DNA from: an uncultured bacterium
GTDB lineage: Bacteria > Bacillota > Clostridia > Christensenellales > Borkfalkiaceae
DNA: 23,185 nucleotides
Direction: 5' to 3'
Assembly: GCA_934871445.1 (NCBI GenBank)
Contig: CAKXBD010000019.1
Location: 1-23,185 of the forward strand
The number at the start of each line of letters is the position of its first letter. Position 1 is the first letter of the stretch. This document shows, one piece after another, positions 1-6,699 of this stretch. The translations under genes and the position numbers were made by a program. The notes under the pieces are model-generated. The model was not told where the DNA came from. It did not search any database and worked only from the letters and a program-made list of their open reading frames with translations.

Positions 1-178
1 TTGCTATGTAGTTGTCAATCTTCGGGAAAGGAGATTGAAAGGAAAAAGTTCTTAAACGGGGGAGACGCTGAGAGGATAAGGCGAGGCGTTAACGAGAGGA
101 TGACCTCGGAGAAGGGGTACATTGTGTTTAAGAACATAATTTGTATATGTTTGACCGAAAGGTCTGATATATAACCAT
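1..178 (+). other. 23S-5S rRNA internal spacer with processing stems
   Basis: The opening bases (TTGCTATGTAGTTGTCAAT) resemble the sequence that directly follows 23S rRNA in Firmicute operons, so the 23S gene should end just left of the window. The spacer is structured. A 7-bp stem pairs 15-21 with 32-38. A perfect 10-bp long-range pairing joins 48-57 (GTTCTTAAAC) to 125-134 (GTTTAAGAAC). Inside it a smaller stem pairs 82-86 with 104-108. Such stems are expected RNase III-type processing sites, but that role is inferred. No tRNA was found in the spacer. Confidence 0.7.
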
Positions 179-295
179 AGTGGTGATTATAGCAGAAAGG
201 TTCCACCTGTTCCCATACCGAACACAGAAGTTAAGCTTTCTTACGCCGAAAGTACTTGTCGGGACACCGACCGGGAGGATAGGGCATCGCCACTT
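179..295 (+). rRNA. rrf: 5S ribosomal RNA
   Basis: The segment has the 5S signature: terminal helix AGTGGTGAT (179-187) pairing with ATCGCCACT (286-294), the conserved CCATACCGAACAC loop and GAAGTTAAG block, and a total length of about 117 nt. It lies about 180 nt after the expected 23S end and is followed 12 nt later by a strong terminator, so it closes an rRNA operon. Exact ends may vary by a few bases. Confidence 0.95.
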
Positions 296-306
296 TTCAT
301 ATTTTT

Positions 307-338
307 GAGCTGTGAGTTTTCTCACAGCTCTTTTTTTT
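307..338 (+). terminator. Rho-independent terminator of the rRNA operon
   Basis: A perfect 10-bp stem pairs GAGCTGTGAG (307-316) with CTCACAGCTC (321-330) around a TTTT loop. Eight T residues follow directly. Confidence 0.95.
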
Positions 339-372
339 ATTCCGCCCCCTGTTATGTCTATCTAAAAAATTT

Positions 373-395
373 GCCGCACGATTTACCCGTGCGGC
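373..395 (-). terminator. Terminator of the XRE regulator gene
   Basis: GCCGCACG (373-380) pairs with CGTGCGGC (388-395), 8 bp. On the minus strand it is followed by AAATTTTTT, and it lies just after the stop of the minus-strand gene ending at 408. On the plus strand a TTTT run also follows, so it may act both ways. Confidence 0.75.
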
Positions 396-407
396 TTTTG
401 TTATGAG

Positions 408-638
408 TCAGTTCAGAGAAAAAATTTCTTCGTAATTTGTACGCAGAATTTTTTTCAGGAAGATTATTTCGTCGGGATATAAATGACGCTGCCCGACTTC
501 TATTTTTGCCAGAGCACTCCTTGTTATATCGCACCCTTCTAACTGTAATTTTGTGGCTACATATTCTTGCGTAAATCCGATTTTTTCTCGCAATTTTCTT
601 ATATTATCTCCAATCTTCCTTTCTATCGATACATTCAT
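408..638 (-). CDS. Small XRE-family helix-turn-helix regulator
   Basis: A 76-residue protein that is almost entirely one Cro/C1-type helix-turn-helix domain (about residues 8-70). GFTQEYVATKLQLEG is helix 2 and the turn, ITRSALAKIEVGQRH is the recognition helix, and a further helix follows. It should be a DNA-binding repressor. The start at 638 is chosen over longer readings because GAGGA lies 8 nt upstream and the XRE fold begins here; a start at 686 would sit upstream of the predicted transcript start. It is divergent from the SHOCT membrane protein at 755. The two share a control region holding two copies of the same dyad operator, so autoregulation and control of the neighbour are likely. 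The regulated signal is unknown. Confidence 0.85.
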   Translation of the reverse strand: MNVSIERKIGDNIRKLREKIGFTQEYVATKLQLEGCDITRSALAKIEVGQRHLYPDEIIFLKKILRTNYEEIFSLN

Positions 639-654
639 AAATAATTCCTCATTT

Positions 655-676
655 TTTGCGCTTATATAGGAGCAAA
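655..676. promoter_or_regulatory. Second operator copy (imperfect dyad)
   Basis: These 22 bases match the core of the palindrome at 712-733 in 19 of 22 positions (TTTGC.CTTATATA.G.GCAAA). The copies are 57 bp apart, centre to centre. It sits just downstream of the predicted start of the XRE transcript, where bound repressor would block that gene. The role is inferred from the repeat and its place. Confidence 0.65.
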
Positions 677-679
677 CCA

Positions 680-708
680 TTGACATTATTATAGCAAAGT
701 GATAAAAT
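680..708 (+). promoter_or_regulatory. Sigma-A promoter of the SHOCT membrane protein
   Basis: TTGACA (680-685), a 17-bp spacer, then TAAAAT (703-708). The -10 box overlaps the left edge of the 36-bp palindrome, so a bound repressor would hide it. Confidence 0.8.
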
Positions 709-717
709 GTATTTGCA
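688..717 (-). promoter_or_regulatory. Probable promoter of the XRE regulator
   Basis: On the minus strand TATAAT lies at 693-688 and the weaker TGCAAA at 717-712, with 18 bp between. The -35 falls inside the palindrome. The two divergent promoters therefore overlap back to back. Confidence 0.55.
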
Positions 718-740
718 CTTATATAAGTGCAAATACATTT
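705..740. promoter_or_regulatory. 36-bp perfect palindrome, main operator
   Basis: The left half AAATGTATTTGCACTTAT (705-722) is the exact reverse complement of 723-740, giving 36 bp with no mismatch or spacer. It covers the -10 and start region of the plus promoter and the -35 of the minus promoter. The probable ligand is the adjacent XRE protein (inference). Confidence 0.85.
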
Positions 741-754
741 ATGGAGAAATACTT

Positions 755-1273
755 ATGGAAAAAAAATCGTTGAAGGAATCTTTGTTAGAGGCGAAAGCAA
801 ATAGGAGTACGGATGCGGGAAAAAATAAGGTATTTAGGGGAAACGACAGAATATTAAAGGCTTTTCGTACGGGAGTTCTTATTTTAACGATAGTTTTGGA
901 AATGTTGTTTTTTGTTGACGTTATCATTGCTTGCGCTGATTGGGACGAGGGTTCTGTTGCTATTGCGGTTAAGTCTGTCAGTATGATGATTTCCGTTGCG
1001 ATTTTATATGCCGCAATGCAATTGAATTTTTCCTTTCTCGTCGACGTCAAAGCAATCAGAAATAAATTATACGGAATTAAAAACGACGACTTATTAGAGT
1101 TGGATTTTGTTGAAAGTGATTCGGGAAACGAACAAGCGCAAATAAAGAGCTTTACGGGAGCGAAAAGCATTGTCGAAAAGCAAAACGAGCTTTTGAGCTT
1201 GAAAAAACTTTTGGACGAAAGGGTAATAACGGAAGAAGAATTCGAGACGGAAAAGAAAAAAATTTTATCGTAG
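755..1273 (+). CDS. Two-helix membrane protein with C-terminal SHOCT domain
   Basis: A 172-residue protein I cannot name. Residues 1-38 are basic and polar. Two hydrophobic segments at about 40-61 and 68-95 should span the membrane as a hairpin. A charged cytosolic stretch follows, and the end (about 145-172, LLSLKKLLDERVITEEEFE) is a SHOCT motif, a short helical tail found on many unrelated bacterial proteins and thought to aid oligomer formation. The start at 755 is chosen because GGAG lies 8 nt upstream; the longer reading from 707 would begin inside the promoter -10. It is transcribed from a TTGACA-17-TAAAAT promoter that overlaps a large palindrome and is divergent from an XRE regulator. 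The pair looks like a self-contained regulated unit of unknown job. Confidence 0.75.
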   Translation: MEKKSLKESLLEAKANRSTDAGKNKVFRGNDRILKAFRTGVLILTIVLEMLFFVDVIIACADWDEGSVAIAVKSVSMMISVAILYAAMQLNFSFLVDVKAIRNKLYGIKNDDLLELDFVESDSGNEQAQIKSFTGAKSIVEKQNELLSLKKLLDERVITEEEFETEKKKILS

Positions 1274-1394
1274 GAAATCACCGAGTAAACCTCTCTTTCT
1301 GTAATTGAACGGTGAAGGGATCAAAGAAGCATTGTCTGAGGATTGCTTTATTAGGAAAAATCGCAAAAAAACGCAAAAATTTCAAAAATCCCCC

Positions 1395-1423
1395 TTGTAA
1401 ATTTCTTCCGGATATGTTATAAT
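1395..1423 (+). promoter_or_regulatory. Promoter of the alcohol dehydrogenase gene
   Basis: TTGTAA (1395-1400), 17 bp, TATAAT (1418-1423), ending 37 nt before the start codon. The stretch from 1274 to 1394 holds no gene and no clear terminator that I can see. Confidence 0.75.
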
Positions 1424-1460
1424 GTGGGTAAGAAAGTTCCTGAAAGGAGGAAAATCAGTT

Positions 1461-2522
1461 ATGAAAATGAAAGGTTATGCAATGCTCGGTATCGGCAAGA
1501 CGGGATGGATAGAAAAAGAAGTTCCCGCCTGCGGTCCTTTGGACGCGATTGTTAAGCCCATCGCGGTCTCTCCCTGTACGTCCGATGTGCACACCGTTTG
1601 GGAGGGCGCTATCGGTGAGCGCAAGGATATGATTCTCGGTCATGAGGCGGTCGGGGAAATCGTAGAGGTCGGTTCTTTGGTCAAGGACCTTAAAGTCGGA
1701 GAAAAGGTCATCGTTCCCGCCATTACTCCCGATTGGGGCAGCCTCGAAGCGCAAGGGGGATATTCCATGCACTCGGGCGGCATGCTGGCGGGATGGAAGT
1801 TCTCTAACTTCAAGGACGGCGTATTTGCGGAATTTTTCCATGTGAACGAGGCAGACGCAAACCTCGCCCGTCTCCCCGAAGGCGTTGAGCCCGCTTCCGC
1901 AGTCATGCTCAGCGATATGGTACCTACCGGCTTCCACGGTGCGGAGCTCGCTCAGGTAGAGTACGGCGATACCGTATGCGTCATCGGCATCGGTCCCGTC
2001 GGTCTGATGTCCGTCGCCGCCTGCGCTTTGAAGGGCGCGGGACGGCTGTTTGCCGTCGGCTCCCGCCCCAACTGCGTGGAAGCGGCTAAATATTACGGAG
2101 CGACCGACATCATTAACTATAAGGACGGCGATATTGTCGCACAAATCATGGACAAGACTCACGGCAAGGGCGTGGATAAGGTCATCGTCGCCGGCGGCGA
2201 TAACGATACCTTTATTCAGGCCGTCACTATGCTCAAACCGGGCGGAAGAATCGGAAACGTCAACTATCTCGGTTCGGGCGATTACGTACGTATCCCCCGC
2301 ATTGAATGGGGCTGCGGCATGGGCCATAAAACTATTGCCGGGGGGCTTATGCCCGGCGGAAGGCTGAGAATGGAAAAACTCGTCTCCCTCATGCAGTACG
2401 GCCGTTTGGATACCTCCCGTTTGCTCACGCATCGTTTCAAGGGCTTCGAGCATATGGAAGAAGCCCTCATGCTCATGAAGGACAAGCCCAGAGATTTGAT
2501 TAAACCGGTGGTCGTTCTGTAA
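1461..2522 (+). CDS. adh: NADP-dependent zinc secondary alcohol dehydrogenase
   Basis: A 353-residue protein of the medium-chain dehydrogenase family, closely resembling the isopropanol dehydrogenase of Clostridium beijerinckii and Thermoanaerobacter along its full length. That enzyme interconverts secondary alcohols and ketones (such as isopropanol and acetone). Catalytic zinc ligands are visible as C39 (SPCTSD), H61-E62 (GHEAVGE) and D152. The Rossmann motif GIGPVG is at 176-181. G200-S201-R202 and Y220 match the residues that read the NADP phosphate in the clostridial enzyme. The structural zinc lobe cysteines are absent, as usual for this subfamily. The start follows AAAGGAGG at 1443-1450. 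It stands alone between its own promoter and a strong terminator. The in vivo substrate is not fixed by sequence. Confidence 0.93.
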   Translation: MKMKGYAMLGIGKTGWIEKEVPACGPLDAIVKPIAVSPCTSDVHTVWEGAIGERKDMILGHEAVGEIVEVGSLVKDLKVGEKVIVPAITPDWGSLEAQGGYSMHSGGMLAGWKFSNFKDGVFAEFFHVNEADANLARLPEGVEPASAVMLSDMVPTGFHGAELAQVEYGDTVCVIGIGPVGLMSVAACALKGAGRLFAVGSRPNCVEAAKYYGATDIINYKDGDIVAQIMDKTHGKGVDKVIVAGGDNDTFIQAVTMLKPGGRIGNVNYLGSGDYVRIPRIEWGCGMGHKTIAGGLMPGGRLRMEKLVSLMQYGRLDTSRLLTHRFKGFEHMEEALMLMKDKPRDLIKPVVVL

Positions 2523-2544
2523 AGACTGTTTTTGATTGAAAAAT

Positions 2545-2575
2545 CCCCCTTTCCGCAAAGAGCGGAAAGGGGGAT
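2545..2575. terminator. Bidirectional terminator between adh and the SDR gene
   Basis: A perfect 13-bp stem (2545-2557 with 2563-2575, TCCCCCTTTCCGC arm) has a 5-nt loop. TAATTT follows on the plus strand and TTTTTC on the minus strand. Both flanking genes converge on it. The rest of 2576-2685 shows nothing else. Confidence 0.88.
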
Positions 2576-2685
2576 AATTTCCTTATAAAGTCATATCGCC
2601 GGTTGCAGGCTTATAAATTCGCATTATAAGATAAATCCATAGTGTAGGTATAAATCATATTGCGGGGATAAACTCGCGTCGAAAA

Positions 2686-3444
2686 TTACAAATTTACTCC
2701 GTAATCGCTGACGAGAATCTGACCCGTGAGGGGCTTGGATTCGTCGGAGGCGAGGAAGAGCAAAATTCCGGCGACTTCTTCCGCCGTGCAGGATTTTAAG
2801 GACAAATCTCCGTGTTTGTTCATGGCGCCCATCATGCTCATATCCAAAGAGGCGGGATTGAGGTTCATGGTCATGGGCGTAATGATATTTCCCGGACAGA
2901 CCGCGTTACAGCGGATGTAGCGGTTTGCGAGCAGCATGGCCGTGTGTTTGGTAATTCCGATAATTGCGGCTTTGGAAGCGACGTAAACGGCTCCGCCTCC
3001 GCCGTTATAGCCCGCCACAGATGCGACGTTGACGATGGACGCGCCTTCGCTCATTTTTTCGAGCGCCGCGCGAATACATTGCATGGTTCCCACTTCGTTG
3101 ATGGAAATAACTTTTTCCGCGTCCTCGTCGAGGTATTTGTCTATCGCTTTGAGCCCCGTGTCCAGCACGCCCGCATTATTGATGAGAATATCGATTTTTC
3201 CGAACTTGTCCACGGCGGCTTGCATCAGAGCTTTGCAGTCCCCGTCCTTGGAAATGTCCGTGGCGACGGTCAAAACACTGCCGCCTTCTGCGCGGATTTT
3301 TTCCGCAGTTTCCTCCAAAGCGTTTTGCCGCCTCGCACTGATGACGACGTTCGCCCCTTCCCGAGCAAACAACAGTGCCGCAGCTGCGCCTACTCCCGAA
3401 TTGCCGCCCGTAATGACGGCCGTTTTGCCTTGTAAACGATTCAT
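2686..3444 (-). CDS. Short-chain dehydrogenase/reductase (SDR)
   Basis: A 252-residue classical SDR of the FabG-like length. The cofactor motif TGGNSGVG is at 12-19, NNAG at 89-92, and the catalytic set S142, Y154, K158 (YVASK) is intact. R38-R39 after the second strand favour NADP(H) over NAD(H) (inference). PGNIITPM follows where the family has its PG motif. The substrate cannot be read from sequence; its place next to an alcohol dehydrogenase hints at carbonyl or alcohol metabolism, but it has its own promoter on the other strand. The start at 3444 follows GGAGG with 9-nt spacing; a longer reading to 3540 would run through the promoter. Confidence 0.9.
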   Translation of the reverse strand: MNRLQGKTAVITGGNSGVGAAAALLFAREGANVVISARRQNALEETAEKIRAEGGSVLTVATDISKDGDCKALMQAAVDKFGKIDILINNAGVLDTGLKAIDKYLDEDAEKVISINEVGTMQCIRAALEKMSEGASIVNVASVAGYNGGGGAVYVASKAAIIGITKHTAMLLANRYIRCNAVCPGNIITPMTMNLNPASLDMSMMGAMNKHGDLSLKSCTAEEVAGILLFLASDESKPLTGQILVSDYGVNL

Positions 3445-3486
3445 AAATTTTTCCTCCGAAATTTTATTGATTGTCAAGCATATAAC

Positions 3487-3515
3487 ATTGTAGCACATTT
3501 GCGGACGCTTGTCAA
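3487..3515 (-). promoter_or_regulatory. Promoter of the SDR gene
   Basis: On the minus strand TTGACA (3515-3510), exactly 17 bp, then TACAAT (3492-3487). Confidence 0.85.
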
Positions 3516-3554
3516 TACGGAGGAGTAAAATTTCACACAATTTTAAGAAATATC

Positions 3555-3583
3555 TTGCGGAGAATGCAAAAGCGTGATATAAT
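3555..3583 (+). promoter_or_regulatory. Promoter of the PD-(D/E)XK nuclease gene
   Basis: TTGCGG (3555-3560), 17 bp, then a perfect TATAAT (3578-3583). The transcript would start near 3590, 60 nt before the chosen start codon. Confidence 0.7.
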
Positions 3584-3649
3584 GAGAGAACAGCGCGAAG
3601 AATGAAAAATCGGAGTTTGAGCGTAAGAAAACGCAGAAGGAGGACGGCT

Positions 3650-4303
3650 ATGGGCGTGAGTAAAACGGATTTTGTCAGGGGACTGCAATGTCCGAAGATG
3701 CTTTGGCTGGACAGTCATCGGCCTGAGGAGAAAATTATTCCCGAAGAGGTGAGAATAAAGCTGGACGAAGGGAATGTGTTCGGGGACGGAGCAATGGGCA
3801 TTTTCGGGGAATATACCGAAACGACCTGTTACCGCGCGGACGGCAGATTGGACTACAAGGGAATGATCGAAAAAACGTCGGAATGTCTGAAAGACGGGAC
3901 GCCCGTCATCTGCGAGGCGGCTTTTTCTTGGTACGGAAATTACTGCGCGGCGGATATTCTGAAAAAGACGGCGACGGGTTATGAGCTCTACGAAGTAAAA
4001 AACGCGCCCGCGGTACGGAAAGAGTTTCTCATAGATCTCGGCTTTCAGAGCTTTCTGCTCAAAAAGTGCGGCGTGGCGATAGAAAAATGTTGTCTGATTT
4101 TACGCGGAGAGCGGGAGGGAGAATATCGGATAGAGGACGAGACCGACGCGGCAAGGCGCTTTGAACGGACGGCGGACAGAAAAATATGGACGTTTTCCAA
4201 ATTGAAAAAGCAGTCGGAGGAGCCGTGCGTTTCCGTGGGAGAACAGTGCGACGAGCCGTATCGCTGTTGGTATTACGAGTATTGCCATGGGGAAAAGCGT
4301 TGA
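3650..4303 (+). CDS. Short Cas4/RecB-like PD-(D/E)XK nuclease with probable Fe-S cluster
   Basis: A 217-residue protein. The opening (KTDFVRGLQCPKMLWLDSHRPE) is typical of the large DUF2779-family proteins, whose N-terminal half is a Cas4/RecB-type nuclease. Candidate active-site residues are E89, D102 and E115-V-K117 (YELYEVK), with a Q133-containing helix after it. C14 together with C200, C206 and C212 (C-x5-C-x5-C) has the spacing expected for the 4Fe-4S clasp seen in Cas4 and AddB. The usual DUF2779 C-terminal half (about 250 residues or more) is missing: the protein stops just after the last cysteine. So this is either a stand-alone nuclease or a remnant with an intact first domain. No cas genes or CRISPR repeats lie nearby. 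The start follows AAGGAGG with 6-nt spacing. Its substrate is unknown. Confidence 0.72.
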   Translation: MGVSKTDFVRGLQCPKMLWLDSHRPEEKIIPEEVRIKLDEGNVFGDGAMGIFGEYTETTCYRADGRLDYKGMIEKTSECLKDGTPVICEAAFSWYGNYCAADILKKTATGYELYEVKNAPAVRKEFLIDLGFQSFLLKKCGVAIEKCCLILRGEREGEYRIEDETDAARRFERTADRKIWTFSKLKKQSEEPCVSVGEQCDEPYRCWYYEYCHGEKR

Positions 4304-4342
4304 TTTATTAAGAATAAAAAAAATTTTAAGTGTTTTGCAACG

Positions 4343-4370
4343 TTGCGGCGCTTCTTTTCGTCTATATAAG
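4343..4370 (+). promoter_or_regulatory. Possible promoter of the VWA lipoprotein gene
   Basis: TTGCGG (4343-4348), 16 bp, TATAAG (4365-4370). This is a moderate match only. It ends 18 nt before the start codon, which leaves a very short leader. Confidence 0.35.
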
Positions 4371-4388
4371 TGAAAGGAGGAAAAAAAT

Positions 4389-5717
4389 ATGAAGGGAAAA
4401 TTTTGGATAGGTGCAATTTTGGCCTGTGTTTTGGCTCTGGGTTCCTGCGGGGCGGTATCCGATAATGCCGGCTACGGCGGAGAAACGGGCGTGCCCGACG
4501 GTTTTCCGTCCGTCGAAGGGGATGTTGTCGACGGCGGGAACGGCGACGGGGAGCAGGATTTGGAAATTTCCCCCGCCCCCGGACAACTCACCGCGGGGGA
4601 ATGGAACGATAACGAAAATTACGAATTTTTCCTCAGCCTTTTTGCAAAGGGCGGAACGGATATAGCCGTCGGGACGGAAGAAAATTCCAAGGAACAAAGT
4701 GCGGATTCGGTAGGGATTTCCGAGGGACAGGGCGCAGAATCGGCGCGCGCGGGAATTTTCTCCGAATATACGAACGAATGGGGATTATATACGCAAAATC
4801 GCGTGACGGTAGACGTTCGGGGGACAGACGGAAAGCCGTGCGCGGGCGCGACGGTGGAGCTTCGCTTCGATACGGGAAAGACTTTGAAAACAAAGACGGA
4901 CGCGCGCGGAACAGCGTATTTCTTTCCCGATACCGTCGCGCCTTATGAGATATTCGGCGGGTATGAGACACTCGTCCGGCTCGAACGCGGGGCGGAGGGG
5001 TATTCGCTCGACGAAACGAGCCGCTCGTTCTCCGCGCTCGATCTCTGTTTCATGATCGATACGACGGGGTCTATGGGAGACGAGCTTTCCTATCTGCAAT
5101 CGGAGGTGAGCGACGTAATTTCGCGCGTACAAGCGGAGTTTCCCGCCGCGGATATCCGTCTCGGATTGGTGTTTTACCGCGACGAGGGAGACGATTACGT
5201 AGTCAGAACGTCCGATTTTACGGGGGATATACAGGCGCAGCAGCGCTTCCTCGCCGCACAGAGCGCAAACGGCGGCGGAAATTATCCCGAAGCGGTTCAC
5301 GAGGCATTCGGCGCGGCTTTGAAGCTCGGCTGGCGGGAGGAAAGCCGAAAAATTCTGGTACCCGTGCTGGACGCTCCGCCGCACGGAGAAAAAAACGAAC
5401 AGGGAAATGCGATCGATATTGAAGCGGAGTTCGGAAAACTCGTCTATGAGGCGTCGCAATACGGGATTGCCGCAGTACCCGTCGCCGCCAGCGGAGCCGA
5501 CACGCTGACGCAGTATTTAATGCGCTCTGCGGCGCTGATAACGGGCGGTACCTATGTATTTTTGACGGACGACAGCGGGATCGGAAATTCGCACGAAATA
5601 CCCGCCGTAGGGGAGTTTACCGTCGAATATCTCAATTCCTGTCTCGTCCGCGTAATCGGTGAATTGTACGACGGAATTCCCCGCGAACCCGTGGACTTCC
5701 GTCAGGAGACTCATTAA
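4389..5717 (+). CDS. VWA-domain surface lipoprotein
   Basis: A 442-residue exported protein. Residues 1-19 form a signal peptide ending in a lipobox-like LGSC with C20 as the lipid-anchor cysteine. A Gly/Glu/Asp-rich linker of about 100 residues follows. A small Ig-like or carboxypeptidase-regulatory-type domain is at about 136-200 (VTVDVRGTDGKPCAGATVELRF). A von Willebrand factor A domain spans about 218-430. Its metal site (MIDAS) is D224-T-T-G-S228, T278 and D328 (VLDAPPH), so it should bind a divalent ion and a partner protein. The start has AAAGGAGG at 4373-4380. The partner and function are unknown. The gene appears monocistronic: a new promoter lies between it and the next gene. Confidence 0.85.
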   Translation: MKGKFWIGAILACVLALGSCGAVSDNAGYGGETGVPDGFPSVEGDVVDGGNGDGEQDLEISPAPGQLTAGEWNDNENYEFFLSLFAKGGTDIAVGTEENSKEQSADSVGISEGQGAESARAGIFSEYTNEWGLYTQNRVTVDVRGTDGKPCAGATVELRFDTGKTLKTKTDARGTAYFFPDTVAPYEIFGGYETLVRLERGAEGYSLDETSRSFSALDLCFMIDTTGSMGDELSYLQSEVSDVISRVQAEFPAADIRLGLVFYRDEGDDYVVRTSDFTGDIQAQQRFLAAQSANGGGNYPEAVHEAFGAALKLGWREESRKILVPVLDAPPHGEKNEQGNAIDIEAEFGKLVYEASQYGIAAVPVAASGADTLTQYLMRSAALITGGTYVFLTDDSGIGNSHEIPAVGEFTVEYLNSCLVRVIGELYDGIPREPVDFRQETH

Positions 5718-5748
5718 AGACTTGTCGAGGGATTTTTTTGTTTTGTTA

Positions 5749-5778
5749 TTGACTTTTACCCCCTTTTTGTGCTATACT
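5749..5778 (+). promoter_or_regulatory. Promoter of the six-helix SHOCT membrane protein
   Basis: TTGACT (5749-5754), 18 bp, TATACT (5773-5778), 34 nt upstream of the start codon. Confidence 0.75.
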
Positions 5779-5811
5779 GTCAACGGAGTACAAAAATAGG
5801 AGAAAAGGAAT

Positions 5812-6621
5812 ATGAACGGAAAAGAAATGCAAAAGGGCGTAAAAGCACCCGTTGCGGCCGTCGTGCTCGGAGCGATCGCAATCGTGGTCCTTTTGTTGAG
5901 CATCGTCATTTATGACGGGAATTGGAATAGAGAAATGCTGTTCAATTTCGTGCGGCTTTGGAAAGCGGGGTTTTATATTAACGCCTTTTTTGCCCTTATT
6001 TCCGAGTTGTTATATTTTCTGTTTCTCGCGTCGCTCGTCGCCGCGCCTCTTTTGACAAGAAAATATTTTTGGGCGTGTACGATTCCCTTCGGACTGCGGA
6101 TTGCATCGGCGTTATTTTCGATGATGGAAGAACTCCGCTCGTCGGAATATTTCGCGACGAGAGCGGAACTCATAATTCTTCTGCTGCTCGCCGGGATTCC
6201 CCTGCTACTTTTAAGTCTGGGCATCATAAAGGACAAAACCGTCGCAATCGCTTGCATGGCGGCTGCCGTCGGATTGCTTTTTATTTTCAGTATTTTCAGA
6301 ATGGGTCCCTATATCCTCGACAGGACCGTCGATTTATCGGGCTTGCTCGGGTTTATTCTGGGCAGCGCGGAGTTGTTTGTGTTTCTTTCCGCCGTTCCGA
6401 AAAAGACCGAAGCGAAAGCGGACAGGACGGAGTACGCTCCTTGCGGCTCGGCGCAAAAATATAATCCTTATTCCCGAAAGAATCCCCCCGCGCCCGTTTC
6501 CGAACCCGTGAAGGAAGATGTAGAAACGCGGCTGCGGAAACTGAAAAAACTGAGGGAGGAGGATCTCATTACGGAGGAGGAATATTCCGCGAGACGGGAA
6601 GAAATACTGAAAGATCTTTGA
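5812..6621 (+). CDS. Six-helix integral membrane protein with C-terminal SHOCT domain
   Basis: A 269-residue protein of no family I can name. Six hydrophobic segments are visible, at about residues 12-33, 60-83, 85-104, 121-139, 143-162 and 175-194. A polar, proline-rich linker follows (NPYSRKNPPAPVSEPV), then a C-terminal SHOCT motif at about 239-269 (LRKLKKLREEDLITEEEY). The basic linker suggests the C-terminus is cytosolic. It shares only the SHOCT tail with the protein at 755. AGGAG at 5798-5802 gives the start a 9-nt spacing. It has its own promoter and terminator, so its neighbours say nothing about its role. Confidence 0.78.
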   Translation: MNGKEMQKGVKAPVAAVVLGAIAIVVLLLSIVIYDGNWNREMLFNFVRLWKAGFYINAFFALISELLYFLFLASLVAAPLLTRKYFWACTIPFGLRIASALFSMMEELRSSEYFATRAELIILLLLAGIPLLLLSLGIIKDKTVAIACMAAAVGLLFIFSIFRMGPYILDRTVDLSGLLGFILGSAELFVFLSAVPKKTEAKADRTEYAPCGSAQKYNPYSRKNPPAPVSEPVKEDVETRLRKLKKLREEDLITEEEYSARREEILKDL

Positions 6622-6640
6622 CGAAAAAATCAATGAAATG

Positions 6641-6677
6641 AAAGGCCTGCCGCATTATCGAAATGCGGCAGGCCTTT
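6641..6677. terminator. Bidirectional terminator
   Basis: A perfect 16-bp stem pairs AAAGGCCTGCCGCATT (6641-6656) with 6662-6677 around a 5-nt loop. It is shared by convergent genes ending at 6621 and 6700. Confidence 0.9.
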
Positions 6678-6699
6678 TGGGTATCGTTTGGGCGCCGTC

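Noticed and set aside
1274..1394. Possible terminator at AAGCA...TGCTTTATT near 1330
   Set aside because: The stem is only 5 bp with a large loop, too weak to call.
2050..2367. Long frames overlapping the alcohol dehydrogenase on both strands (including a 367-codon minus frame over 1455-2558)
   Set aside because: They have no ribosome site or family motif and lie wholly under a textbook enzyme gene; they arise from its GC-rich codons.
2812..3493. Plus-strand frames opposite the SDR gene
   Set aside because: They are antisense to a gene with full catalytic motifs and a consensus promoter; no start signals are present.
3650..4303. Cas4 of a CRISPR adaptation module
   Set aside because: No cas1, cas2 or repeat array lies in the window, and the N-terminal signature fits DUF2779 proteins better.
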